64,000 nt of DNA, from the NCBI GenBank assembly GCA_035544215.1, contig DATKHY010000003.1, forward strand, positions 310,001 to 374,000. The letters run 5' to 3'. The stretch's first letter is position 1; each line of letters opens with the position of its first letter. Below, in pieces: positions 49,185 to 57,286 of the stretch. The position numbers were made by a program, and so were the translations under genes. The notes under the pieces were generated by a model. That model was not told where the DNA came from. It searched no databases and saw nothing but the letters and a program-made list of their open reading frames with translations. The stretch comes from Candidatus Binatia bacterium (GTDB taxonomy: Bacteria; Vulcanimicrobiota; Vulcanimicrobiia; Vulcanimicrobiales; Vulcanimicrobiaceae).

Positions 49185-50440
49185 GTCACCGGAAAACGAC
49201 GCTTCCCACGGGCGTTCGCGTGCTCACCGAGGCGATGCCGGGAGTGCGCTCCGCCACCGTCGGCATTTGGGCGGACGTCGGCTCCAGCGTCGAGAGCCAC
49301 GACCGCCGAGGCATCTCGCACCTGGTGGAGCACATGCTCTTCAAGGGGACGTCGCGCCGCAGCGCGCGGGACATCGCCGAGACGATGGACGGCGTCGGCG
49401 GAAACCTCAACGCATTCACCGATAAAGAGACGACCTGCTATTACGCCAAGATCATCGATCGCCACGTGCCGCTCGCGCTCGACGTGCTGTCGGACATGTT
49501 TCTGCACTCGACGTTTGACGCGCAGGAGCTGAGCAAGGAGCAGAAGGTGATCCTGGAAGAGATCAAGATGTACGACGACTCGCCGGACGAGCTCATCCAC
49601 GACGTCTTCCTGCAGACGATGTGGAGCGGGTCGAGCTTAGGCGAGCCGACGATCGGCTTTGCCGACACGGTCGTGCGCGTGACCCCGGATGACCTCCGCG
49701 CCCACATGCGCGCGCACTACGCGCCGAACTCTGTGGTCGTCGCCGCGGCGGGCAACGTCGAGCACGATCGATTCGTCGAGCTGGTCGCCGAACAGTTCGC
49801 CGACTTCGAGGGCTCCTGCGCCCTCCCCGAACCGGAGGGGCCCGCCACCACGCCGGGCGCGCACGTTCTCTACAAAGACAGCGAACAGGCACACGTCATC
49901 GTCGGAACGCGCGGCATCGACGTCCGCGACGATCGCCGTTACGCGCTGTCGCTGCTCGATACCGTCCTGGGCGGCGGCATGTCGAGTCGTCTCTTTCAGG
50001 AGATTCGCGAGCAGCGCGGTCTCGTCTACAGCGTCTACTCCTTCCAGGCCGCCTATCGTCGCGCCGGGCTGTTCGGAGTCTACGCCGGAACCTCCCCCGA
50101 GAACGTGCAGCCATGCATCGACGTGGTCCTCGAACAATTCGCGCGCGTCCGCAGCACGCCGATCGATGCGGCCGAGTTCGCGCTCGCCAAGGAGCACATC
50201 AAGGGCAACCTCACGCTTTCCCTCGAGTCGACGTCGAGCCGGATGATCCGCCTCGGCCGCAACGAGTTCGCCCTGGGTCGCCAGGTCAGCCCCGAGGAGA
50301 TCGAGCGCCGCATTGATGCCGTAACGCCGGACGACGTCCAGCAGCTCGCGCGCGAGCTGCTTCTCGACGAGAACCTTGGCCTGTGCATTATCGGCCCGGT
50401 CGACGAGTCGGTCATCACCTGGAGGAACGACGCGGCCTAG
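49181..50440 (+). CDS. M16 family zinc peptidase (processing-protease type)
   Basis: This 419-residue M16 peptidase resembles bacterial PqqL/mitochondrial processing peptidase beta-like enzymes. HxxEH is at H47, E50 and H51 (HLVEH), with EQKVILEEIKMYDDSPDEL giving the third ligand. The second half contains GGGMSSRLFQEIREQRGLVYSVYSF, the inactive-domain arginine/tyrosine substrate region. There is no signal peptide, so it is probably cytoplasmic. The GTG overlaps the preceding stop; an in-frame start at 49154 is inside that gene. Confidence 0.92.
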   Translation: MSHRKTTLPTGVRVLTEAMPGVRSATVGIWADVGSSVESHDRRGISHLVEHMLFKGTSRRSARDIAETMDGVGGNLNAFTDKETTCYYAKIIDRHVPLALDVLSDMFLHSTFDAQELSKEQKVILEEIKMYDDSPDELIHDVFLQTMWSGSSLGEPTIGFADTVVRVTPDDLRAHMRAHYAPNSVVVAAAGNVEHDRFVELVAEQFADFEGSCALPEPEGPATTPGAHVLYKDSEQAHVIVGTRGIDVRDDRRYALSLLDTVLGGGMSSRLFQEIREQRGLVYSVYSFQAAYRRAGLFGVYAGTSPENVQPCIDVVLEQFARVRSTPIDAAEFALAKEHIKGNLTLSLESTSSRMIRLGRNEFALGRQVSPEEIERRIDAVTPDDVQQLARELLLDENLGLCIIGPVDESVITWRNDAA

Positions 50441-50442
50441 CG

Positions 50443-51297
50443 ATGCATGCCATAGCGCCGCATTTGTGGTCCGGGAAGCTCATCGCGGCGATGGTGATCA
50501 CGTTCGTCGTGCAGGGCGTGACGATCGGCGCCTATGCGGCACGGCTGGCCGGCGTTCAGACGAAGCGAATCGCGACGTCGATCTCGCTCTTCAATCTGTT
50601 CGTCACCACCGGGCGGCTCGCGAACCTGTTCATGTTGTTCTTCGTGGGCCCGCTCTCGGACGAGGCCGGCAACGCGACCGTCGACGTCGCGGCCTGGCAC
50701 CACGTCTTCGAGCTTCAGCTCCGCCTGATCGTGCTCGCCGGCACCGGCGGCATGGTCGTCTTCGCCCTGCTGTTGCCGATGTTCACGTACCTGTTCCGGC
50801 GCGGCGTGCACTCGTTTGAGGCTCGCGGGTCGGTTCCGCACTCGCTGGCGCGCCTGTTGGCGCCGTCGGTGATCGCCGACGTGCTGCGCGCGCAACGCCT
50901 GCCCTCGCTAGCCGAGGTCCGCTCGTTCGACTGGCGCTCCTTGCCGAAACGCCTCCTGATCTTCAACGTCATCGTCATGTGCGTGTACGCGATCGGCGTA
51001 CAGGCGTCGTACCTCGCCTCGGTCCTCGACGCGAACGTCGCGCGGACCGCCGTCGGCCTCTCGGGCGTGATCAACGGCGTCGGGACCATCGCGTTCACTC
51101 TGTTCGTGGACCCGACCTCGTCCATAATCAGCGATCAAGCGATCCACGGCAAGCGCAGCGTCGACGAGGTGCGGTCGATGGTCTTCTACTTGTCGCTCAC
51201 GGCCATCCTCGGCTCGCTGCTTTCGCAGGTGATTCTCTATCCGGCCGCAGTAATTATCGAAGTGGTGGCTCGATTTGCAGCGCATGTCCATTTGTAG
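50443..51297 (+). CDS. amj: Amj-like lipid II flippase (alternate to MurJ)
   Basis: Amj translocates lipid II across the membrane for peptidoglycan synthesis. The 284-residue protein has about six helices and the family pattern YAARLAGVQTKRIATSISLFNLFVTTGRLANLF, then GVINGVGTIAFTLFVDPTSSIISDQAIHGKRSVDEVRSM and LSQVILYPAAV. The pattern fits Amj (DUF2837-type) well. The ATG starts three bases after the M16 stop. MurJ is not in the window, so whether Amj is the main flippase is unknown. Confidence 0.82.
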   Translation: MHAIAPHLWSGKLIAAMVITFVVQGVTIGAYAARLAGVQTKRIATSISLFNLFVTTGRLANLFMLFFVGPLSDEAGNATVDVAAWHHVFELQLRLIVLAGTGGMVVFALLLPMFTYLFRRGVHSFEARGSVPHSLARLLAPSVIADVLRAQRLPSLAEVRSFDWRSLPKRLLIFNVIVMCVYAIGVQASYLASVLDANVARTAVGLSGVINGVGTIAFTLFVDPTSSIISDQAIHGKRSVDEVRSMVFYLSLTAILGSLLSQVILYPAAVIIEVVARFAAHVHL

Positions 51298-51937
51298 GTT
51301 CGTCGCCGCCGCGTGTGCGGCGACGCTGCTCGCGGGGTGCGCGGGTTCGATCGAGCGCTGGATCGTCAATACGCGCGTCCACCAGGGCGACGTCGCTATG
51401 TTACACGGCGACGTGCACGACGCCGCGCTCGCGTATCGCCTCGCACTTCGCGTCGACCCGAAGGACCCGAAGGCGCGTGCCGGCTACGTCGATGCGGCCG
51501 CAGAAGTGGCGCGGCTGCAGTACAGCAAGGGTAGCTTCGACGACGCACTGGAGACGGTGGACGCCGGGCTCTCGGTGGATTCGCAGAGCGCGCCGCTCGC
51601 GGCGCTCAAGGCGGCGATCGAGCAGGCCAAGCTGCAGCGCGAGATCGTGCTCACGAATTATCCAACCTACCATACGGCCGGACTCGAGATTCAACGCTCG
51701 TACGCGCAGCTCAACTCGATGAACGGCGTGCTGCTGCGAAACCTCAAGCGATTCGGTTATACGTTCGATACCGATCAGCTGACCGCGGCGATCAAGCGCA
51801 GCTACGAGATGGAGCTCGAACTCACCAAAGACACGAATCGCCTCATCGTCTACCGCCAGCTGGTAAGCTCGGGCGTCCCGGAGACGCCGGCGGAATCGAC
51901 GACGTTCGGCGCCGCCTCGCTGCTGCCGCTCCCATGA
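51284..51937 (+). CDS. Lipoprotein with helical/TPR-like repeats, unknown
   Basis: This 217-residue protein has a type II signal with lipobox LAGC (cysteine near residue 19), so it is likely an anchored lipoprotein. The body is alpha-helical with a TPR-like pair (HGDVHDAALAYRLALRVDPKDPKARAGY, YSKGSFDDALETVDAGLSVDSQSAPLAAL). It overlaps amj by 14 bases at its start (ATG 51284; TTG 51275 is possible) and the next gene by four. Its function may be tied to the membrane protein that follows. Confidence 0.65.
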   Translation: MSICRFVAAACAATLLAGCAGSIERWIVNTRVHQGDVAMLHGDVHDAALAYRLALRVDPKDPKARAGYVDAAAEVARLQYSKGSFDDALETVDAGLSVDSQSAPLAALKAAIEQAKLQREIVLTNYPTYHTAGLEIQRSYAQLNSMNGVLLRNLKRFGYTFDTDQLTAAIKRSYEMELELTKDTNRLIVYRQLVSSGVPETPAESTTFGAASLLPLP

Positions 51938-52719
51938 TCGCCTGGCTCGAATCGTTCCCGACGTTCTGGTCGGGCATCGTCGTCGTCGGCGGCTTTCTGG
52001 TGTCCACGCTGTTCGTCGGCTACCTCGTGTCGACGTTCACCTCGCTGGAGGTCCGTGCGGCGCACAACGACCGCGCCGGCTTCATCCTGGCAGTGGTCGG
52101 CGTGATCTACGCGGTGCTGCTGGCGTTCGTTGCGATCGGCGTCTGGGAGCGCTTTCAGCAGGCGGAGGCGCGCACGTACGACGAGGCCGGCTCGCTCGCG
52201 ATTTTGTATCGCGACGCCGGCTCTTTCCCGAGCGCCCGCGACGACCTGCGTGCTACGCTTCGAGCGTACGTGCACTCGGTCATAGACCACGAGTGGCCGC
52301 AGATGCAGCGCGGCGCGCGTTCGCCGATCTCCGACGCCTTGTTGGAGGCCCTGGACCGCGACGTACGCGCGCTGCCCGTTTCGTCAGCGCGACTGGCAGA
52401 CATTCACGCCCAGATGCTCTCCGCGATTGACACCGCGCTGATGGACCGGCAGACGCGCCTCACCATCGACTTCAACGGAATCAACGGCATCTTGTGGGCG
52501 GTGCTGATCATCGGGGCCTACTTGACCGTGGCCTTCACGTACTTCTTTGGCTTCGACCGTGCGATCATGCAGCAGCTGATGATCGGCGCCCTCAGCCTGA
52601 TGATCGGCCTCGTGCTGTTCCTCGTGATGGCGATGGACTTTCCATACCGCGGAAGCATCGCCGTCGAGCCCGAAGCGTTTCGATCGCTGCTCGAGACGTT
52701 CAAGGAGATTGGGTCGTAG
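51934..52719 (+). CDS. DUF4239 (bestrophin-like) membrane protein
   Basis: This 261-residue membrane protein has about four helices: SGIVVVGGFLVSTLFVGYLVST, ILAVVGVIYAVLLAFVAIGVWE, ILWAVLIIGAYLTVAFTYFFG and QLMIGALSLMIGLVLFLVMAMDF. The first pair and a soluble middle with YRDAGSF match the DUF4239 pattern, which is bestrophin-like. Function unknown; an ion channel has been suggested only by resemblance. The ATG overlaps the lipoprotein stop. Its 3' end overlaps the convergent glycosyltransferase by 20 bases. Confidence 0.78.
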   Translation: MIAWLESFPTFWSGIVVVGGFLVSTLFVGYLVSTFTSLEVRAAHNDRAGFILAVVGVIYAVLLAFVAIGVWERFQQAEARTYDEAGSLAILYRDAGSFPSARDDLRATLRAYVHSVIDHEWPQMQRGARSPISDALLEALDRDVRALPVSSARLADIHAQMLSAIDTALMDRQTRLTIDFNGINGILWAVLIIGAYLTVAFTYFFGFDRAIMQQLMIGALSLMIGLVLFLVMAMDFPYRGSIAVEPEAFRSLLETFKEIGS

Positions 52720-54334
52720 ACGTAACGCCGCACACGCCTCGGCGATCCAAGAACTCCCGACCGTTCCCCGCGCGTTGCGCCGTGCGATAAGCGCGCCACA
52801 ATTGATCGCCGCCCGATGAAGCCAGGGCCGGATCCGTTTGGTAGGTCGGCCACGGCGCAAGGTCCGTCCGCAGCGGGAAGCGCTGCAGCCAGACGCACAG
52901 ATCGCTGTTGGCTCGCATGCGCCGGTCCTCAATCGAGATGAAGTAGCGAGCGCCCTTGCGGATCGCGCTCTCCTCGTCGAATGGAGTCCACAGCGCCGGG
53001 TCTTCCTCCCATCCGAAGCGGTCGATGTAGTATTGCACGTTCGGGCCGTAGTGGCCGATGACGATGATCGCATCCTTTGGCAACGCGGCGTTCAGTGCGG
53101 CCGCGCTGCGGTACACCTGCTTGTCGTAGCGGTAGTAGGCGGCGACGGCTGCGCGGCTCTGAACGAGCACGGCGATCGCGATCGCCGGAACGACGGCGAG
53201 CAGGGCGTAGCGCGCGGCCGGAGCGGCGTCGGCGCGGCTTACCGCCGCGACGTATCGTGCCAGGGCGCCTCCGATCGCGAGCGCGCACAGCGGCAGTAAC
53301 GGATAGAGATAGTAGTCGACGCGCTCGACCGTCACGACGACATAGACGTAGGCGAGCGCGCCCGCCAGCCAGCCCCACAGCAACGCCTTGCTGCGCGCCG
53401 CAACCCACGGCAGAGCCACGAAGCTCGCGATGGACATCCCAAACGCGACCTTGCCGAGCATCGTGCCCGGCAGCATGCCGAGCGCCGCGACCCACTGCGA
53501 CGCCTTGGCCGCAAACGCCCCGGCGTGCTCGAACGCCGTCAGCAGCGCGGGCAGCACATGCAGGCGCGTGATCCCGCTGGCCCAATGCCACTCCGCGTAC
53601 GCCGAGACGCGCCGGTCGTATATCCACAAAACCAGCAGCGGAACGGCGATCAAAACAGCGATGGGTAACGGCGGTAGTGCGCGTCGCTCCCGGAAACGCT
53701 GCGAGATCATCCCGGCAAGCGGGGCAAGCGCCAACACTGACACCGGCTTCGCAAGATACGCGAGCGTCAGCAAGACCGTCGGCCACGCCAGCCCGCGTCC
53801 AAAAAGCCGTTCGTCCTCGCACAAATAGCGGGCGCACGCGTAGAGGGCGGCGGTGAGAAAGAACACCATCGCCGCGTCGGGCATAAACGTACGCCCGTAG
53901 TAGACGCTCCCGGGAAAGACGGCATAGAAAAACGCGGCGATCAGCCCGGCGACCGCGCTCCCGAAGAGCCACCGCGCAAAGTACGCGATCGTTACCACAG
54001 TCGCCAAACTAAATGCCACGCTGATCAGCCGCCCAAAGACCTCGTGAATGCCAAAGAGCTTATATAGCGCTGCAGCCGTGAACGGAACGAGCTGCAGCTC
54101 GAGCTCGACGTAGTTCGGCGGCGGCCCGTTGTACATCGTCTGCGGCCGCAAGATGTCGAACTGCAGCCGCACGAAGTTGCGGGCGATTGCGGCGGTGTCG
54201 CCCTGTCGCCAGCCTGGATGATCGAGCAACGGATTGTGAATACCACGCAGTCGCAGCGCCAAGCCGATGAGGACCGCGGCGACTAACCCGGCGTACCAAT
54301 AGAGCGCTTTTAATCGATGTGTCGGAACGTCCAA
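52700..54334 (-). CDS. GT39/ArnT-like membrane glycosyltransferase
   Basis: This 544-residue polytopic protein has about ten helices. The first periplasmic loop carries HPGWRQGDTAAIARNF, the DxD-like acidic site typical of GT39/ArnT-like lipid-linked-sugar transferases. DPGVYYGRTFMPDA-like PGSVYYGRTFMPDAAMVF and VERVDYYLYPLLPLCAL are also characteristic. It probably transfers a sugar from a polyprenyl-phosphate donor to a protein or lipid outside the cell membrane. The TTG at 54334 is the only start upstream of the first helix and overlaps gtrA by 25 bases. Confidence 0.85.
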   Translation of the reverse strand: MDVPTHRLKALYWYAGLVAAVLIGLALRLRGIHNPLLDHPGWRQGDTAAIARNFVRLQFDILRPQTMYNGPPPNYVELELQLVPFTAAALYKLFGIHEVFGRLISVAFSLATVVTIAYFARWLFGSAVAGLIAAFFYAVFPGSVYYGRTFMPDAAMVFFLTAALYACARYLCEDERLFGRGLAWPTVLLTLAYLAKPVSVLALAPLAGMISQRFRERRALPPLPIAVLIAVPLLVLWIYDRRVSAYAEWHWASGITRLHVLPALLTAFEHAGAFAAKASQWVAALGMLPGTMLGKVAFGMSIASFVALPWVAARSKALLWGWLAGALAYVYVVVTVERVDYYLYPLLPLCALAIGGALARYVAAVSRADAAPAARYALLAVVPAIAIAVLVQSRAAVAAYYRYDKQVYRSAAALNAALPKDAIIVIGHYGPNVQYYIDRFGWEEDPALWTPFDEESAIRKGARYFISIEDRRMRANSDLCVWLQRFPLRTDLAPWPTYQTDPALASSGGDQLWRAYRTAQRAGNGREFLDRRGVCGVTSTTQSP

Positions 54335-54735
54335 TATTTGTTCAAAAAGAAATTGACGAAAATGCCGGCTACCGTCGCCACAAACCACGTGCGATGGCCG
54401 TGACCGAGCCAACGGCTCACGAACGCCGAGACGATCAGGCCCACGATCAGTGCGATGGCGGATACGGTCAGGAACTGGGCGCCTTCACGCACGGCGTGGC
54501 TGGTCGAACGGAACGTCCAGATGCGATTGAGGTAGTAGTTGGATACGCCGCCGGCCAGGAACGCCACGGTGTAGATAACGTTATACTGCAACGGTTGCGC
54601 GTGGTTGGGTACGACGCGTTGAAGCAATGTAAAGACGACGAAATTGACGACGAAGCCCGACGCGCCGACGATGCCGAACTTGACGAACTGGCGGACGCCG
54701 CGGCGTTGGGCGACGGAGGCGATCACGCTACGCAA
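54310..54735 (-). CDS. GtrA family membrane protein
   Basis: This 141-residue protein has four helices with the GtrA pattern: FVKFGIVGASGFVVNFVVFTLLQ, VIYTVAFLAGGVSNYYLNRIWTF and VATVAGIFVNFFLNKYWTF. GtrA proteins help move or supply polyprenyl-linked sugars. It lies between two membrane glycosyltransferases in the same direction, overlapping both, so it probably provides the lipid-linked sugar for them. Confidence 0.9.
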   Translation of the reverse strand: MRSVIASVAQRRGVRQFVKFGIVGASGFVVNFVVFTLLQRVVPNHAQPLQYNVIYTVAFLAGGVSNYYLNRIWTFRSTSHAVREGAQFLTVSAIALIVGLIVSAFVSRWLGHGHRTWFVATVAGIFVNFFLNKYWTFRHID

Positions 54736-56248
54736 CCCAGTACCAGTCGGCGAACAACACCGTGAACAGGCCGAGCAACGGGAGCGAGAAGGCGAGGATG
54801 ATGTTGTTGACCCACGGCCGGTCGCCCCAGCGCGCCAAGATCGCGAACATCGGGAAGAGCACGAGTGCGAAGCGCGGCATCGACATGAGGTTCGAGGTCG
54901 ACATCGGCACGAGGATGGAGAGAGCCATGTACGCGATGTACGAGGGCCGCAGGCTGTGCCATCCGGCGAGCAGCACGGCGATCATCAGCAGCGTGAACGC
55001 GATCTCCAGAGACTGATTCGCCGCGAGCTGCCCGCTCGTCGCGTGGATCAGCTTTTCAAACGCGTTGGCGAGGCTGACCCACGGCGGCGCGAGGTGCCGG
55101 TTCCAGTGGATCTGAACGTGCGAGAAGTAGAGCGGGTCGGCTCGTAGGACCCAGAGATAGGCCATGTAGATCGCGAGCCCGAGCGGGATCAGCGCCCCCG
55201 CAGCGAGATCGTAAAGGGCGCGCGGGCGAAGCGGTCGTTCCTGGGTCAGCCACTCGATGATGAACGGAACGAGCAAGAGGACGCCCTCGACGCGCGTGAG
55301 CGCGGCGAAGAATCCGAAGATTCCCGCCATCCACCACTGCCGCGAGCGCATGTAATAAAACGACGCGACGGTCAGCATGAAGAAGAGCGATTCCGAGTAG
55401 ACCGCCGTGAAGTACACGGCCGTTGGAAAGATCGAGACGTAAAAGATGGCCCGTCGCGCGACCGCGCGGTCGTATTCGTGCTCGAGAAGTTTGTACAAGT
55501 AGAGCAGGCCGAAGAAGAAGGACGCGCTCGAAATGAGCAGGCCGGCGATCAAGTGATTACCGGCGAGGGAGCCTACGATTCGGATCAAGAGCGGATAGAG
55601 CGGGAAGAACGCCATGTCCGTTCCCTGGTAGCCGAGCGTGGCGATGTCGAGGTAGTGGACCGCGTCCCACCGGCCCCAGACGGCGAGCAGGATGTGTGAC
55701 GACTCCTGAACGTGCGTTCCGGCGCGCTGGCTGATGATGACCGCCGCGAGCTCGGCGATCACGATGATCGCGAGCCGCGTGGCGGCGAAGTCGATGAGGA
55801 CCTCGCGAACGGTTTGGTTGAACCGAGCGGCGATGAGCACCTTGCCCACGCAGCAGAGTGCGGCGGCTACGAGGAACAAGCGCGCGCCGGTCGTGAGCTG
55901 CGGCTCGACGACGAACGTGACCCACAGAATCAAGAATGGCGGCCACGTGAGCGCGTCGTAGCGCAATGCACGATCGAGCGTTATGCCGGCGCGGAGAGAA
56001 AAGTAGCGCGAGTAGGCCATCCAGGCCGCGACGGCGAGCGCGAGGCCGCCGAGCGTGAAAACCAAGAGCCCAAGCTCGCCGATCGCGCCGTGGTGGCGCG
56101 GGACGATTAGCGCGTACCACGCGAAGAAACCGAGCGTGAGCCCAGCGGCTGCGACCGCGACGAGCGCGGCCCAGCCCGCGATCAGCAGATCGCTCGGGCG
56201 GAAGAGGCGCGAATAGAACGACGGCGAGAGTTGGGTACCGGCGGACAC
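54728..56248 (-). CDS. PIG-V-like membrane mannosyltransferase
   Basis: This 506-residue protein has about twelve helices. WGRWDAVHYLDIATLGYQ, AFFPLYPLLIRIVG and VYFTAVYSESLFFMLTVASFYYMRSRQWWMAG are the PIG-V/GT76 signature, including the aspartate in RWDAVHY. Eukaryotic PIG-V adds the second mannose to GPI anchors; bacterial homologues act on unknown lipid-linked glycans. It starts the - strand trio with GtrA and the GT39-like enzyme. Confidence 0.85.
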   Translation of the reverse strand: MSAGTQLSPSFYSRLFRPSDLLIAGWAALVAVAAAGLTLGFFAWYALIVPRHHGAIGELGLLVFTLGGLALAVAAWMAYSRYFSLRAGITLDRALRYDALTWPPFLILWVTFVVEPQLTTGARLFLVAAALCCVGKVLIAARFNQTVREVLIDFAATRLAIIVIAELAAVIISQRAGTHVQESSHILLAVWGRWDAVHYLDIATLGYQGTDMAFFPLYPLLIRIVGSLAGNHLIAGLLISSASFFFGLLYLYKLLEHEYDRAVARRAIFYVSIFPTAVYFTAVYSESLFFMLTVASFYYMRSRQWWMAGIFGFFAALTRVEGVLLLVPFIIEWLTQERPLRPRALYDLAAGALIPLGLAIYMAYLWVLRADPLYFSHVQIHWNRHLAPPWVSLANAFEKLIHATSGQLAANQSLEIAFTLLMIAVLLAGWHSLRPSYIAYMALSILVPMSTSNLMSMPRFALVLFPMFAILARWGDRPWVNNIILAFSLPLLGLFTVLFADWYWVA

Positions 56249-56302
56249 GCGGTGACTGTGTTTAAGAGGAAATGTGCCGCATCCCTTTGTAGGTCACGGG
56301 CG

Positions 56303-57286
56303 ATGGCACGGTCGATGATGCGGACGGTGCTGGACCACCCGGTTCACTCGCTCGATTTCGTCAAGGTCACCGAAAGCGCGGCGCTCGCGGCGTCGCGTTG
56401 GATGGGGCGTGGCGAACGCGACGCCGCGGACGGCGCCGCGGTGGAGCGCATGCGCGAGGCGCTCGGCGAGATGGAGATTTCCGGTCGCATCGTCATCGGC
56501 GAGGGCGAGCGCGACGAGGCGCCGATGCTCTACATCGGCGAGGAAGTCGGCAGCGGCGGGAAAGAGGTCGACATCGCCGTCGATCCCGTCGAGGGCACGA
56601 ACCTCGTGGCGAACGGGCTCCCCAACGCGATTGCCGTTATGGCCATCGCCGAGCGCGGAACCTTGCTGCACGCGCCGGACACGTACATGCGCAAGCTCGC
56701 GGTAGGCCACAAAGCGGCGCCGTACGTGCACATCGACGCTCCGGTGCGCGAAAACCTCGAGGCCGTCGCCAACGCGCTGGACAAGCCGATCAACGACGTC
56801 TGCGTGATCATCCTCGATCGTCCACGCCATGCCGATCTGATTCGCGACGTGCGCGCCGCGGGAGCGCGGATTCGTTTGATATCCGACGGCGACGTCGACG
56901 CGTGCATCGCGACGGCGATCGAGTCGACGGGCATTCACGTCGCGATGGGAACGGGCGGCGCGCCGGAAGGCGTGCTGGCCGCCGCCGCGATCAAGTGTCT
57001 CGGAGGGAACTTCATGGGGCGCCTTCAACCGCGTAATCCGCAGGAGGCGCAACGCGCGATCGACATGGGCTTCGGCGACCTCGAGCGCGTGCTCGAGCTC
57101 GACGACCTCGTTCGCAGCAACGACGTGATCTTCTGTGCGACCGGAATCACCGACGGCGACCTCGTCCGCGGCGTGCGTTTCTTCGGCAATCAGGCGCGCA
57201 CGCATTCGATCTTAGTCCACTCGAGCGGCACCGTCCGCTTCATCGAATCGACTCACCGGCTCGGCGCGCGTCCGGCCGGGCGTTGA
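56303..57286 (+). CDS. glpX: Class II fructose-1,6-bisphosphatase
   Basis: GlpX hydrolyses fructose-1,6-bisphosphate in gluconeogenesis or the Calvin cycle. The 327-residue protein has a metal/phosphate site DIAVDPVEGTNLVANG, IVIGEGERDEAPMLYIGEEVG near the start, and GTGGAPEGVLAAAAIKCLGG. ATGs at 56303, 56315 and 56318 are possible starts; the first is used. The upstream region is shared with the divergent PIG-V gene. The stop overlaps the next ATG. Confidence 0.94.
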   Translation: MARSMMRTVLDHPVHSLDFVKVTESAALAASRWMGRGERDAADGAAVERMREALGEMEISGRIVIGEGERDEAPMLYIGEEVGSGGKEVDIAVDPVEGTNLVANGLPNAIAVMAIAERGTLLHAPDTYMRKLAVGHKAAPYVHIDAPVRENLEAVANALDKPINDVCVIILDRPRHADLIRDVRAAGARIRLISDGDVDACIATAIESTGIHVAMGTGGAPEGVLAAAAIKCLGGNFMGRLQPRNPQEAQRAIDMGFGDLERVLELDDLVRSNDVIFCATGITDGDLVRGVRFFGNQARTHSILVHSSGTVRFIESTHRLGARPAGR

